The position numbers were made by a program, and so were the translations under genes. From the NCBI RefSeq assembly GCF_000424105.1, contig NZ_AUJG01000006.1:62001-126000 (forward strand): 64,000 nucleotides of DNA. The letters are read 5' to 3'. Under the pieces are notes generated by a model, which made no database searches, was not told the origin of the DNA, and saw nothing but the letters and a program-made list of their open reading frames with translations. Origin of the DNA: Lachnospira multipara ATCC 19207. Its GTDB lineage: Bacteria > Bacillota > Clostridia > Lachnospirales > Lachnospiraceae. Positions 1 through 11,019 of this stretch are shown piece by piece; the stretch's first letter is position 1, and each line of letters begins with the position of its first letter.

Positions 1-2
1 AA

Positions 3-116
3 ACTGCTAGTATTGAAACGATGACCAAGGAAGATTCTACCACAAATCAGAGCTCGTTTGCAGAAGTTATGGCCGAGCTTGGAAGTTCTGGAAGTTCCTT
101 CGATACTAAAATCTAA
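3..116 (+). CDS. C-terminal end of an unidentified protein (5' truncated by window)
   Basis: An open frame enters from the left edge and runs 37 codons to a TAA at 114-116. The visible tail is rich in Ser, Thr and Gly and ends GSSGSSFDTKI, which looks like a flexible C-terminus rather than a folded domain. A strong terminator follows 10 nt later, so this is the last gene of its transcript. The family cannot be named from so short a piece. Confidence 0.55.
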   Translation, partial: TASIETMTKEDSTTNQSSFAEVMAELGSSGSSFDTKI

Positions 117-125
117 TTGATTTAT

Positions 126-152
126 AAGGACCACTTTAGTGGTCCTTTTTTT
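126..152 (+). terminator. Rho-independent terminator
   Basis: A GC-containing stem (AAGGACCAC pairing with GTGGTCCTT) with a 4-nt loop is followed by a run of seven Ts. It closes the transcript of the truncated gene and isolates the fru operon. Confidence 0.9.
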
Positions 153-199
153 ATTTTGAAATCGTCAAAAATAATCAGACATAATTTGTTATTTTTTTC

Positions 200-231
200 G
201 ATTTTGATTGATTTTGATTGACATTATACTA
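200..231 (+). promoter_or_regulatory. Probable fru promoter and FruR operator region
   Basis: The 10-nt unit ATTTTGATTG occurs twice in tandem (201-210 and 211-220), directly followed by TTGACA (218-223) and TATACT (225-230). DeoR-family regulators often bind direct repeats overlapping the promoter, so this is the best candidate FruR site. The exact -35/-10 pairing is not clear because several alternatives have poor spacing. Confidence 0.4.
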
Positions 232-302
232 ATAACATGATAAGTTATTAATATAACATAGTCCATTTTAGATGAATCTACATTTTAAAGAAAGGAGCTT
301 TT

Positions 303-1061
303 ATGCTAACCAAAGAAAGACATGACATCATAGTTAAAACTGTAAATGATAAGAACACTGTAACTGTTGCACAACTAGTAGAATTATTAGGAGTTTCAGA
401 GGCAACAGTCCGTCGTGACCTTAATGCACTTGATAAGAAAGGTCTCTTAATAAAGGTCTTTGGTGGTGCTACTGCTATTCAAGAACCAACTCGTGTTAAG
501 GAGTTTAATGTTCCAGAAAGAGCAAAGATTAATATCGAAGAGAAAGATATTATTGCTAAGTATGCAGCATCTCTTATTCACGATGAAGATTTAGTATTTA
601 TAGATTCAGGAACAACAACTTTAAAATTAATAGATTATCTAAAGGGTAGTAAGGCTACATTTGTTACAAACGGTATTGTACATGCCGCTAAATTAGCATC
701 TAAAGGTTACAAGGTTTATATCGTTGGAGGTCGCATAAGACCTGAGACAGAGGCTATTGTAGGTCCTGAATGTATTGATAGTATTTATAAGTACAACTTT
801 ACTAAGGCCTTCCTTGGAGCTAACGGAATTACTAAAGAAGCTGGTTTTACAACACCAGACGTAGATGAGGCACTCATAAAGACTAAGGCGATTGAGCGTT
901 CATATACTTCTTATGTTTTAGTGGATCATACAAAGTTTGGCTTACTATCAACTATTAGTTTTTCAAATTTAAATGGAACAAGTATTGTTACTGACTACAT
1001 TCCTGAAACTTTTAAGTATTTTAAAAATCTTACCGTAATAAAAGAGTTAAAAAAGAACTAA
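303..1061 (+). CDS. fruR: DeoR-family transcriptional regulator of the fructose operon
   Basis: A 252-residue protein of typical DeoR length. The N-terminal helix-turn-helix (about residues 6-57) carries the family signature, with SEATVRRDL as recognition helix. The C-terminal sugar-phosphate sensor domain (about 75-235) resembles a ribose-phosphate isomerase fold, with DSGTTT and the VGGRIRPET region as likely ligand loops. The ATG follows AAAGGAG by 5 nt. It is the first gene of fruR-fruK-fruA and by family precedent represses this operon, with fructose-1-phosphate or fructose-1,6-bisphosphate as the likely inducer. Function is inferred from family and context. Confidence 0.9.
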   Translation: MLTKERHDIIVKTVNDKNTVTVAQLVELLGVSEATVRRDLNALDKKGLLIKVFGGATAIQEPTRVKEFNVPERAKINIEEKDIIAKYAASLIHDEDLVFIDSGTTTLKLIDYLKGSKATFVTNGIVHAAKLASKGYKVYIVGGRIRPETEAIVGPECIDSIYKYNFTKAFLGANGITKEAGFTTPDVDEALIKTKAIERSYTSYVLVDHTKFGLLSTISFSNLNGTSIVTDYIPETFKYFKNLTVIKELKKN

Positions 1062-1124
1062 TTTAGTTTCACTTAATTATGGGAGATTTTGGCAAAATAA
1101 ATTCTTTAGAAAGGAGGATTTAAG

Positions 1125-2051
1125 GTGGTTTACACAATTACTTTTAACCCGGCTCTTGATTACGTAATGAGAATGAATGGCGATTTAGATATTGGCGAGA
1201 CCAATAGAAGCCAGAGCGAAGAACTCTATTACGGCGGTAAGGGAATCAATGTTTCTGTTGTTTTAAACGAACTTGGAATCTCTAATGTTTCTCTTGGATT
1301 TATTGCTGGATTTACTGGAGATGCTATTAATGAAGGCGTTGCCAAAATGGGGGTAACAACTGATTTCATTAAGCTTCCTAATGGAATCTCTAGAATCAAT
1401 GTTAAGCTTAAAGCTAGCAAAGAAACAGAAATTAATGCACAGGGTCCCGATATTGACCAGGCCTCAATTGATGCATTATTTAAGAAAATCGATGCAATAA
1501 AAGACGGTGATTGCATCATTTTAGCAGGAAGTATCCCAAAGACACTTCCAAGCGACATCTACGAAAAGATCTTAAAATCCCTTGAGGGAAAAGATGTTAT
1601 TAAAGTTGTAGATGCAACTAAGGATTTACTTATGAAGGTTTTACCTTATAAGCCATTCCTTGTTAAGCCTAATCAGGCTGAATTAGGTGAATTATTTAAT
1701 GTCAACATCGAAACAGATGAAGACATAATTAAATATGGTCGTATTTTACAAAACCGCGGGGCAATTAATGTATTGGTGTCATTAGGAAAGCGTGGGGCTT
1801 TACTAATACCAGAAACAGGAGAACCTATTCAAATGGGTGCTCCATCAGGGAAGGCTGTAAACACTGTTGGTTCCGGTGATTCAATGGTGGCAGGTTTCCT
1901 TGCGGGATATCTAAAGACAAAGGATTATTACGAGGCTTTAGCTCTTGGCTCAGCTGCAGGTTCAGCTACTGCCGTTCTACCAGGCCTTGCTGATAAGGAA
2001 ACTATTGATATCCAGCGTCAAAAAATTGTTGATGGCGACTTTATCTGTTAA
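1125..2051 (+). CDS. fruK: 1-phosphofructokinase
   Basis: A 308-residue PfkB-family sugar kinase that phosphorylates fructose-1-phosphate, the product of the FruA PTS, to fructose-1,6-bisphosphate with ATP. Visible motifs are the N-terminal TFNPALDYV, the substrate loop GGKGINVS near residue 40 and the C-terminal anion-hole/catalytic motif NTVGSGDSMVAG near residue 245, where the Asp is the catalytic base. The start is GTG, 6 nt after AAGGAGG. It sits 63 nt after fruR and 36 nt before fruA in one operon. LacC-type tagatose-6-phosphate kinases are close relatives, but the linkage to FruA favours FruK. Confidence 0.94.
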   Translation: MVYTITFNPALDYVMRMNGDLDIGETNRSQSEELYYGGKGINVSVVLNELGISNVSLGFIAGFTGDAINEGVAKMGVTTDFIKLPNGISRINVKLKASKETEINAQGPDIDQASIDALFKKIDAIKDGDCIILAGSIPKTLPSDIYEKILKSLEGKDVIKVVDATKDLLMKVLPYKPFLVKPNQAELGELFNVNIETDEDIIKYGRILQNRGAINVLVSLGKRGALLIPETGEPIQMGAPSGKAVNTVGSGDSMVAGFLAGYLKTKDYYEALALGSAAGSATAVLPGLADKETIDIQRQKIVDGDFIC

Positions 2052-2087
2052 ACAGATATTTAGCGCGTATAGATTGGAGGTTTTTAT

Positions 2088-3995
2088 ATGAGAGTAACTG
2101 ATTTACTAGACCCAAAAGGCATACGCCTAGGCATGAGTCTAAAAGACAAAGACGATGCTATTGCACAGTTAGTTGCATTGCACGACTCTGTAGGTAATCT
2201 AAGCGACCCTGCAGCATTTACAGAAGCTATTAAAGCTCGTGAAGCTAAGGGTTCAACAGCTGTAGGCCAGGGAATTGCTATTCCTCATGGTAAGTCAAGC
2301 GCAGTAAAGAAGGTCGGACTTGTAGCTATTACAGCTCCTTCTGGCGTTGACTACGAAGCTCTAGATGGTCAGCCATCTAATTTACTTTTCATGATTGCAG
2401 CTCCAGACACAGCTGCAGACACACATCTTGAAGTTCTATCACGACTAATGACAATGTTAATGGACCCAGAATTTGACAAGACTTTAGTAGAAGCTAAGAC
2501 AACAGACGAATTCTTAAAGGCCATTGATAAGAAGGAAGCTGAAAAGTTCCCTGAGGCTGTGACAGAAACTCCAAAGCCAGCAACAAATTCATCTTATCAG
2601 GTTTTAGCCGTAACAGCTTGCCCTACAGGTATTGCTCATACTTATATGGCTGCTGAAGCCCTTGAATTAAAGGCTAAAGATATGGGGGTATCAATCAAGG
2701 TTGAGACAGATGGATCTGGTGGTGCTAAAAATGTATTAACAGACGCAGAAATTGCAGCTGCTGATTGCATTATTATCGCTGCTGATAGAAATGTTGAAAT
2801 GGCAAGATTTGATGGCAAGAAAGTCATTAAAGTTCCTGTTTCAGATGGAATTCATAAGCCAGAAGAACTTATTAATAAGGCTATTTCTGGTGAAGCAAGC
2901 GTTTATACTCATAAGGGTGGTGCAGGCTCTTCAAGTTCATCAAAGTCAGGAAGTTCAGTATATAGACATCTTATGAATGGTGTATCTCATATGCTTCCAT
3001 TCGTAGTTGGTGGTGGTATTTTAATTGCTATTGCCTTCTTACTTGATGATTACTCAATTGATCCAGCAAACTTTGGTACTAACACACCTGTTGCGGCATG
3101 GTTTAAGAATGTCGGTGGTTTCGCATTTTCATTCATGCTCCCAATTCTTGCAGGTTATATCGCAATGAGTATTGCTGATAGACCTGGTCTTGTAGTTGGT
3201 TTCGTCGGTGGTTATATGGCATCTGTTGGTGCAACATTCGCAGCACCTGGCGGTGATTCAAAGGCTGTTGCAGGTTTCCTTGGTGCATTACTTGCAGGTT
3301 TTGTTGGTGGTTACATTGTTCTTTGCTTAGAGAAGATTTGTGATTACCTACCAAAGGCAGTTGATGGTATTAAACCAGTACTTATCTATCCATTGATTGG
3401 TACTTTACTTATTGCAGTTGTTATGTGTGCTTTCAACCCACTCGTTGCTATTATTAACAACGGTATCTCAGATGGTTTAAGCTCACTTAGCGGTGCTAGT
3501 AGTATTATTCTTGGTATGATTGTAGCCGGCATGATGGCTATTGATATGGGTGGCCCATTCAACAAGGCTTCTTATGCTTTCGGTTTAGCTGCTATTTCAA
3601 ATGGTAACTACGATGTTATGGCTGCAGTTATGATTGGTGGTATGGTTCCTCCAATCGCAATCGCTCTTGCTACAACAATTTTCAAGAACAAGTTTACAGA
3701 TACAGAAAGAAAGAACGGTCCTGTTAACTACATCATGGGTCTTTGCTTCATTACAGAAGGTGCTATTCCTTACGCAGCTGCAGATCCACTTCGTGTAATC
3801 CCATCTTGTATCGTGGGTTCAGCAGTAGCCGGTGCTCTTTCAATGGCATTTAAGTGTACTCTTATGGCTCCTCACGGTGGAATCTTCGTATTCCCTGTAG
3901 TAGGTAATTGGCCTATGTACCTTGTAGCCTTACTCATTGGTTCAGTTGTTGGTTGTGCCCTACTTGGTCTTCTTAAGAAAAAAGTTGCTAAGTAA
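2088..3995 (+). CDS. fruA: Fructose-specific PTS enzyme IIABC
   Basis: A 635-residue three-domain permease that imports fructose as fructose-1-phosphate. The EIIA domain (about 1-150) has its phosphorylated His67 in AIPHGK. A Pro/Thr linker leads to the EIIB domain (about 170-265) with phospho-Cys178 in TACPTGIAH. A Ser/Gly linker (SSSSSKSGSS) then leads to the membrane EIIC domain (about 295-632) with multiple transmembrane helices and conserved GGPFNKASY. Domain order A-B-C is standard for Firmicutes FruA. ATG follows TTGGAGG by 8 nt. Phosphate comes from HPr; two HPr genes are in this window. Confidence 0.96.
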   Translation: MRVTDLLDPKGIRLGMSLKDKDDAIAQLVALHDSVGNLSDPAAFTEAIKAREAKGSTAVGQGIAIPHGKSSAVKKVGLVAITAPSGVDYEALDGQPSNLLFMIAAPDTAADTHLEVLSRLMTMLMDPEFDKTLVEAKTTDEFLKAIDKKEAEKFPEAVTETPKPATNSSYQVLAVTACPTGIAHTYMAAEALELKAKDMGVSIKVETDGSGGAKNVLTDAEIAAADCIIIAADRNVEMARFDGKKVIKVPVSDGIHKPEELINKAISGEASVYTHKGGAGSSSSSKSGSSVYRHLMNGVSHMLPFVVGGGILIAIAFLLDDYSIDPANFGTNTPVAAWFKNVGGFAFSFMLPILAGYIAMSIADRPGLVVGFVGGYMASVGATFAAPGGDSKAVAGFLGALLAGFVGGYIVLCLEKICDYLPKAVDGIKPVLIYPLIGTLLIAVVMCAFNPLVAIINNGISDGLSSLSGASSIILGMIVAGMMAIDMGGPFNKASYAFGLAAISNGNYDVMAAVMIGGMVPPIAIALATTIFKNKFTDTERKNGPVNYIMGLCFITEGAIPYAAADPLRVIPSCIVGSAVAGALSMAFKCTLMAPHGGIFVFPVVGNWPMYLVALLIGSVVGCALLGLLKKKVAK

Positions 3996-4004
3996 ATAAA
4001 TTAC

Positions 4005-4033
4005 TTAACATAATGCAATAAATTTGTTATAAT
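4005..4033 (+). promoter_or_regulatory. Promoter of the fru-linked HPr gene
   Basis: TTAACA (4005-4010) and TATAAT (4028-4033) are separated by exactly 17 nt and lie about 60 nt before the HPr start. No terminator is visible after fruA, so HPr can be made both from this promoter and by read-through from fru. Confidence 0.65.
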
Positions 4034-4093
4034 ATTCTCAAGAAAACAAGGAAACAATTAGCAATTAGATATATAAACTAGGAGGATTTGACT

Positions 4094-4357
4094 ATGGTAT
4101 CACAGACACTAAAAATCGTTAACGAACAGGGAATGCACATGAGACCAGCAAGCGTTTTAAGTCAGAAGATGACTCCATTTGCAAGTACAGTTACTATTCA
4201 TTTTAATAACAACACTTACAATGCTAAAAGCGTTATGGCTCTAATGAGTGCTTGCTTAAAGTATGGTTCAGAATTTACATTAGAGGTAAGTGGACCAGAT
4301 GAAGAAGAAGCAATGGCTGCAGCCGTTGAAATCATCAATTCAGGTTTAGGTGATTAA
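4094..4357 (+). CDS. HPr-family phosphocarrier linked to the fructose PTS
   Basis: An 87-residue HPr. The frame can be extended upstream to a TTG at 4088, but that codon touches the AGGAGG site. Starting at ATG 4094 places the catalytic histidine (GMHMRPA) exactly at residue 15 and the regulatory serine (NAKSVM) exactly at residue 46, as in canonical HPr. It therefore keeps both the EI site and the HPr-kinase site. The residue after His15 is Met rather than the usual Ala. It may serve FruA specifically or act in catabolite control. The window's other HPr lacks Ser46. Confidence 0.9.
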   Translation: MVSQTLKIVNEQGMHMRPASVLSQKMTPFASTVTIHFNNNTYNAKSVMALMSACLKYGSEFTLEVSGPDEEEAMAAAVEIINSGLGD

Positions 4358-4457
4358 TGATTAACGACCGATTCAGTACTAGGTTGTTAAACTAATTAAT
4401 TATAGATGAGTTGTAATAAGAATACATACTATTCTTTTTCATTTTAATTTCCTTTTA

Positions 4458-4487
4458 AAAAGAGAGGCTTTATGCCTCTCTTTTTTT
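4458..4487. terminator. Bidirectional terminator
   Basis: GAGAGGC and GCCTCTC form a hairpin with T-runs on both strands. It lies between the convergent HPr gene (+) and the response regulator (-). Confidence 0.88.
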
Positions 4488-4492
4488 ATATC

Positions 4493-5296
4493 TTAAGTTC
4501 TTAAATTCTTTCCAAGCTCATTAAACTTCTCTCTTCTTTGCTTTTCAAAGAAGTCATTAATACTTGATAAAACTACCTCTTTTGACTGAGACTTAAGCAG
4601 ATAAGCCTCTGGCTTTGGATTAAGAGATAAAACCTCCATAACACTGTCCTTATCTGACTTTGCAGTTAAAAACATAACTGGGATATTAGCTGTATCTTTC
4701 TCACTTTTTATCATCTCATAAACTTTAGCCCCTGAAATGACTGGCATTTCATAGTCTAATAAAATCAAATCTACTTTATTGGTTGCAAGGAAGGTAATTG
4801 CACTCATACCAGAATTTACCATAAATACCTGATACTTCTCATTTAGCCATGATTTCATAGTTCTTAGCATAGTTCCATCATCATCGCAAACCAATATTCT
4901 TTTTTTCTCCTCAATCTTAGAACGCTTATCCATTACTTCTTCTAAAACAACGGTTAAGTTCTTAATATTAATCGGTCTTTTAAATATACCAGATATGAGA
5001 TCATCCTCAATTGCAGGCTTTAGAGAATTAACCTCCTTATCACTACCAACAAGATATAATAATCTATCCATATCATCCTTTAAAAGGTTATTAATATATA
5101 TTAAATTATCATCATTTAAAGCAAATTCGCGCTCTAGATACATAATAAACAATTCCGGTAATTGACCAACGGCCTTAATTGATTCTTCGTCAATCTCAGC
5201 CCTTGTTACCTTAAAACGGGCCTTAATTAGCTCTTTTTCAATTGCACCCACCATAAAAGAATTGCTATCGCCTAATAACAGAACTTTCTTGTCCAT
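4493..5296 (-). CDS. Tandem-receiver response regulator without output domain
   Basis: A 267-residue protein with two receiver-like halves. The C-terminal half (about 135-262) is a full REC domain: acidic pair in VCDDDG, phospho-Asp in LLDYEMP, conserved Thr in FLTAKS and Lys in YLLKS. The N-terminal half (about 1-125) has the same predicted alternating pattern, but its phosphorylation site is degenerate. There is no DNA-binding or enzymatic output. A GTG 12 nt upstream is in frame but lies at the ribosome site (GAGGT), so ATG 5296 is chosen. The adjacent upstream gene is a hybrid kinase, so this is a likely phosphorelay partner. Confidence 0.85.
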   Translation of the reverse strand: MDKKVLLLGDSNSFMVGAIEKELIKARFKVTRAEIDEESIKAVGQLPELFIMYLEREFALNDDNLIYINNLLKDDMDRLLYLVGSDKEVNSLKPAIEDDLISGIFKRPINIKNLTVVLEEVMDKRSKIEEKKRILVCDDDGTMLRTMKSWLNEKYQVFMVNSGMSAITFLATNKVDLILLDYEMPVISGAKVYEMIKSEKDTANIPVMFLTAKSDKDSVMEVLSLNPKPEAYLLKSQSKEVVLSSINDFFEKQRREKFNELGKNLRT

Positions 5297-5403
5297 ATTC
5301 GACCTCACTTAGTTAATTTTGTCCATAATGTTATATTTTACTAGAAATCTTTTTATTTGCAACAATCAATATATTTAGTCATTAAAATTTAGTTAGATGA
5401 TTT

Positions 5404-8400
5404 TTAATTTTCTGCATTAACCTCCTTTAAAAGTGCTGTTAATCCATCAATATCTACTGCCGCCATAAGCTGAATTAACTTGTCATAAACCTCCTGATAT
5501 TCTGCTGGAACTAAGTATTCATCAAGCATATCCATAATAGAATCCGCTCCATCAAAATCAAAGGCTGCCACAAGCTCCTCTAGACTTCTAAAGGCATCCT
5601 TTAGCATGTTAATTTCAATCTCTGGCTTATAAACCTTACTAGCCCCATCCTTTTTCAAAACAGTGTTAATTTTGTCCTTATATGTTAGGAGATCCTCTAA
5701 AAACTTTGGTGTTAATTTATTGATCTCGTCAACATTTTCATCCATACCATTCTGCTCGAGGCTTGCAGCCCTACGGGAAATATCCATAGCGCCTATAAGT
5801 CTTGCAGAACTCTTAATTGAATGCACCTGAATTGTGTAATTTCTAATATCCCCTTCTTTGTAGTATTTCTCAATCATGTCATGCCTTGAATCAATGTTAA
5901 TTAAGAAATTCTCCAAAACCTCTTCAAGCACATCCTCACCGCCACAGTTTTGCACCGCCATATCAAAATCGATGCCTTCCACATCCTTATTAAAACGCTC
6001 CTCTGCGTTTAATTTAGCGCCCTGACTCTTAACTGCTGTGCCGCCGTAATTACTTGTTCCAATAGTAATATTTGAGCTAGAAGCTGCGCTTTCTCTAGAC
6101 TTTTCCTTTTCACTATTAGATACATTTTCCAAAGGCATAAGAAGGTTAATCTTCTCCTCTGGCACAAGTCTAACAATCATATCTTCAAGTCTTGCCCCAT
6201 CCACTGGCTTTGACATATAGTCTGTAAAGCCCTCCTTTAGATACATGTCCCTAGCGCCGGAAACCACGTTGGCAGTAAGAGCAATAACGGGCACGCCTAC
6301 ATTTTTATTATCCTCAGATTCATTCATAAGATGCAAGAGCTCAATGCCGCTCATATTTGGCATTCTATGATCTATGAAAATAACATCATACCTTATAGTA
6401 TTTATAAGGCCCAGAGCTTCAACACCGCTTAGAGCTGTGTCTATCTTAACTCCGGTATTTTTAAGCAAGCCCTTAATTACTATTAAATTCATCTCTGTAT
6501 CATCAACCACGAGTATTCTTACATTGTCTGCCTTAAAGCTTTCTGAATACTCCTGACTTCCATCCTGCGCTTTAATATATGATTCCACGAAATTACCCAT
6601 AACCTCTCTGCGAATAATTTTTTGATTGATTTCTATTAAAAATCTAGAACCTACTCCAACTTTACTATAGACCTTTAAATTAGCGCCCATCATCTCTAGA
6701 AGCTTTGTTACAATGCTCATTCCAAGGCCTGTGCCTTCTGTGGTTCTGTTGCGCTTCATATCTAGTCTTTCAAATGGGCTAAAGAACTTGTCCATATCTT
6801 CCTTGGCAATTCCCATACCCGTATCCTCAACCCAGATTTTAAGCCTTATCTGGTCGTTTGCTATGTCATCAAAGCCAACCCTTAGGGTAACTGAACCTTC
6901 TGGCGTATACTTAACTGCGTTAGTAAGTAAATTTAAAACACACTGTTTAAGCCTCAATTCGTCCCCGTAGAGGATTTTGGGAAGGTAAGGGTCTACAAAT
7001 ACGTTAAAAGCTAAACCCTTGTCCTTGGCCCTAATATCAATCATTACCACTAGGTCATTTATAGTAGAACTTAAATCATATTCAATGTTTATGATTTCCA
7101 TTTTTCCAGCTTCAATTTTAGAGAAATCCAAAACGTCACTAATAAGCGAAAGTAAGGTATTTCCTGCATTTTTTATGTTATAAGCATATTGCTTTATATT
7201 GCGTTCACTAGTCTCTCGAATAATTAACTCATCCATTCCAAGCACTGCATTTATCGGGGTTCTAATTTCATGAGAAATGCTTGATAGGAAGTTATTCTTT
7301 GCCTCATTAGCCTGCTTTGCAATCTCAAGCTCCGTCTTTAATTCCTGCTCTTTACTAATCTTATCAATGTAATCCATAACGTCCTGCATTACATTGTTTA
7401 GATTGTTATAAAGAATCAGCATATCCCCTTTTCTCTTAGGTTGCAGCTTAACATATTCCTTAAAGACTCTTACTCTTTCCTCATCAGAATTTGCCATACC
7501 AAATTTCTTTAGGTAATTGGTCATGTGCCTGATTGGAAAAAGCACTGAGGTCTGAATGGAATATACGAAAATGGATACCACCGGAATTACCATGCAAGAA
7601 ATAATACTAATTACTCTAAAGGTAAATTCTAGATGACCAATTCCAACAGAGGTGGAAAGATATCCCGTCTTTGAATACTGCAAAATATAGGCTCTTGTGT
7701 AATCACTATCAAAGTCTGTAACCCTAAAGGACAAGGAACCAATAACTCCTGCCACCAAAGATATAAGTATCAATTCAACAATAATGTAGAGCACCACTCT
7801 TCTTCGTAAATCCGACTTTATATCAAAGATCTGGTCTTCTTCATTATCTACGTAATTAGCTGTGTAATAATGTCCCACAGAGAATAAATTTTTCTTTCGA
7901 TCCTCTAAATTAATTAGGACATTATAAATTATTACAAATGCGAAAACTACCTGAGATAAGGAGCTTACATAAAATCTAAACAAGTTATAAGCTGTATAAA
8001 CTGGTATCGCATTTATACCACACAAGGCAAGTATTACCACGTTGCCTATAGAAACATAAAGGGAAACTATAATAAAACCTATTGTTATAGTCTTATAGGA
8101 ACGGAACCACCATTTTCTAGCCATCGTATACATAATAATAACCAAAAATAAATGTACCGATATTCTAGCCGCCAACTGTAAATCAAATATAACCTGTCCT
8201 CCAAAGATTAACAAAATATATAACATTGCAGGCACATAGCCTAGAATTCCGGAAATAAGCATAGTTGGCAAAAAATCGAAATAATAAACCATACCATTAT
8301 AGCTTAAGAAGAATATATTTTCCCTTAAATCAGTACAAAACATAGTTACAGAAAATATAACCGCAAAAGCCTCTATTAGATAATGTATAATTTTTTCTTT

Positions 8401-8430
8401 TTTCTCTAAATTTTGTGGATAAAAATCCAT
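5404..8430 (-). CDS. Membrane hybrid histidine kinase (HisKA-HATPase-REC-HPt)
   Basis: A 1008-residue multi-step phosphorelay kinase. Residues about 15-175 contain several transmembrane helices. A further helix near 212-232, a short extracellular loop and another helix near 268-293 follow. A coiled stretch leads to HisKA with His387 in SHEIRTP and then a HATPase domain with DTGMGI and GTGLGMSI. REC has phospho-Asp687 in FIDHRMP. The C-terminal HPt has His870 in VHSIKSSARLIGA. All four catalytic elements are intact. The ligand is unknown because the membrane domain is not a recognised named sensor. It probably signals to the adjacent tandem-receiver protein. Confidence 0.9.
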   Translation of the reverse strand: MDFYPQNLEKKEKIIHYLIEAFAVIFSVTMFCTDLRENIFFLSYNGMVYYFDFLPTMLISGILGYVPAMLYILLIFGGQVIFDLQLAARISVHLFLVIIMYTMARKWWFRSYKTITIGFIIVSLYVSIGNVVILALCGINAIPVYTAYNLFRFYVSSLSQVVFAFVIIYNVLINLEDRKKNLFSVGHYYTANYVDNEEDQIFDIKSDLRRRVVLYIIVELILISLVAGVIGSLSFRVTDFDSDYTRAYILQYSKTGYLSTSVGIGHLEFTFRVISIISCMVIPVVSIFVYSIQTSVLFPIRHMTNYLKKFGMANSDEERVRVFKEYVKLQPKRKGDMLILYNNLNNVMQDVMDYIDKISKEQELKTELEIAKQANEAKNNFLSSISHEIRTPINAVLGMDELIIRETSERNIKQYAYNIKNAGNTLLSLISDVLDFSKIEAGKMEIINIEYDLSSTINDLVVMIDIRAKDKGLAFNVFVDPYLPKILYGDELRLKQCVLNLLTNAVKYTPEGSVTLRVGFDDIANDQIRLKIWVEDTGMGIAKEDMDKFFSPFERLDMKRNRTTEGTGLGMSIVTKLLEMMGANLKVYSKVGVGSRFLIEINQKIIRREVMGNFVESYIKAQDGSQEYSESFKADNVRILVVDDTEMNLIVIKGLLKNTGVKIDTALSGVEALGLINTIRYDVIFIDHRMPNMSGIELLHLMNESEDNKNVGVPVIALTANVVSGARDMYLKEGFTDYMSKPVDGARLEDMIVRLVPEEKINLLMPLENVSNSEKEKSRESAASSSNITIGTSNYGGTAVKSQGAKLNAEERFNKDVEGIDFDMAVQNCGGEDVLEEVLENFLINIDSRHDMIEKYYKEGDIRNYTIQVHSIKSSARLIGAMDISRRAASLEQNGMDENVDEINKLTPKFLEDLLTYKDKINTVLKKDGASKVYKPEIEINMLKDAFRSLEELVAAFDFDGADSIMDMLDEYLVPAEYQEVYDKLIQLMAAVDIDGLTALLKEVNAEN

Positions 8431-8516
8431 ATATAAACCTCATTTAATCAAACAATCACGAATTCAACTAAGTTAATTATAGCACAAAAATAGTTTATAT
8501 ACAATTATGCAAAATC

Positions 8517-8548
8517 AAAAAAGGGCACTCCCCAAAGGAAGTACCCTT
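8517..8548 (-). terminator. Terminator after enolase
   Basis: On the minus strand AAGGGTACTTCC pairs imperfectly with GGGGAGTGCCCTT and is followed by a T-run. It lies 57 nt beyond the enolase stop codon. Confidence 0.75.
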
Positions 8549-8604
8549 AAATTGATTTATTTAGTTATTAGCATATAGTCAACTATTAATTGCTTAAGGC
8601 TTAA

Positions 8605-9933
<1,329 letters not shown>

Positions 9934-9962
9934 TTAGTTATTACTAACCGATAACCAACACC

Positions 9963-9991
9963 ATTTTATCATCTAAAAAATGTATACACAA
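9963..9991 (-). promoter_or_regulatory. Enolase promoter
   Basis: On the minus strand TTGTGT (9991-9986) and TAAAAT (9968-9963) are 17 nt apart, about 57 nt upstream of the start codon. Confidence 0.55.
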
Positions 9992-10054
9992 TAAAGCTAA
10001 GAACATTTGACAAAGAATTAACGATAATATTTATCAATAAGAAAATGTATAGAC

Positions 10055-10894
10055 TTATACACTTACTACAATGCCGCCATCATAGGCATATAGCGAGCTA
10101 ACTCCCGCTGTATCCACGATAACAACCTCTTTAATTTCCATTGCCTTCTCAATTAACTCCTTGAGTTTTAACGCTCTTGCTGGCGCATTACAATGAGCTA
10201 TAACCAAGGTCTTATTAGCTGAATCAACTGTGTCTGCCTTGATATAATCAATCATATGCGCTAGCGCTTTGTCCATCCCCCTACTCTGACCTAGTTTAAC
10301 GATGCTTCCATCGTCACCCGCCATAATTGGCTTGATGTTAAGAGCAGATACCAAAGCTGCTTTTAAGTTTGATAGACGGCCATTCTTTCTTAAAACCTCA
10401 AGAGTTTCAAGAACGAAATAAGTTCCCATTCCAGCTCTAAACTTTTCAATTCTCTCAACAACCTCTTCAAAACTTAAGCCCTCCTTAACTGCTCTCTCAA
10501 TCATAAAAGCAATTAAAACCTCGCCTGCAGCAGCTGATCTAGAATCAAAAACATGAACCTTATTAGTTCCGCCATCTTCTTTATACATTTCACCTGCAAG
10601 TACTGCCGCATTATAACTTCCACTTAACTTAGAAGATAATGTTACGACGTAAATGTCAGTATCAGTTACATTCTCAAATTCATCAATATATCTTTGTGGT
10701 GATGGACATGCTGAATGAGCACCATTCTTAGACTCTTTAACTCTTCTTAAAAAGTCTAACTGATCAAAGGTCTCATCATCAATTATTTCATCATCATCCA
10801 CAACAAGTGTAAGAGGAACTACTGCGAAATGCTCGTCTTTTCTGTATTCCTCTGGTAAGTCACAACAACTGTCAACTACAATCTTATAAGCCAT
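10055..10894 (-). CDS. DegV family (fatty-acid-binding) protein
   Basis: A 279-residue DegV-fold protein. Family members bind a fatty acid between two domains, and FakB relatives present it to the FakA kinase. Visible features are the N-terminal VDSCCDLP, the loop with SACPSPQ and the central TLSSKLSGSYN motif, which contributes lipid-carboxylate contacts in the family. The frame extends 5 codons upstream to a TTG lying in GGAGGAG, so ATG 10894 is the likely start. No FakA is present in the window, so the lipid role is a family inference. Confidence 0.88.
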   Translation of the reverse strand: MAYKIVVDSCCDLPEEYRKDEHFAVVPLTLVVDDDEIIDDETFDQLDFLRRVKESKNGAHSACPSPQRYIDEFENVTDTDIYVVTLSSKLSGSYNAAVLAGEMYKEDGGTNKVHVFDSRSAAAGEVLIAFMIERAVKEGLSFEEVVERIEKFRAGMGTYFVLETLEVLRKNGRLSNLKAALVSALNIKPIMAGDDGSIVKLGQSRGMDKALAHMIDYIKADTVDSANKTLVIAHCNAPARALKLKELIEKAMEIKEVVIVDTAGVSSLYAYDGGIVVSV

Positions 10895-11019
10895 TAATCT
10901 CTCCTCCAAATACCATTATCCTTCAAGACATATATATACACATTACGTAGTTTTTAATACTAGATTATGTTATCCTAGATAACTTTGTATGTCAAGACTG
11001 TATGCTTACTCCCTAGCTT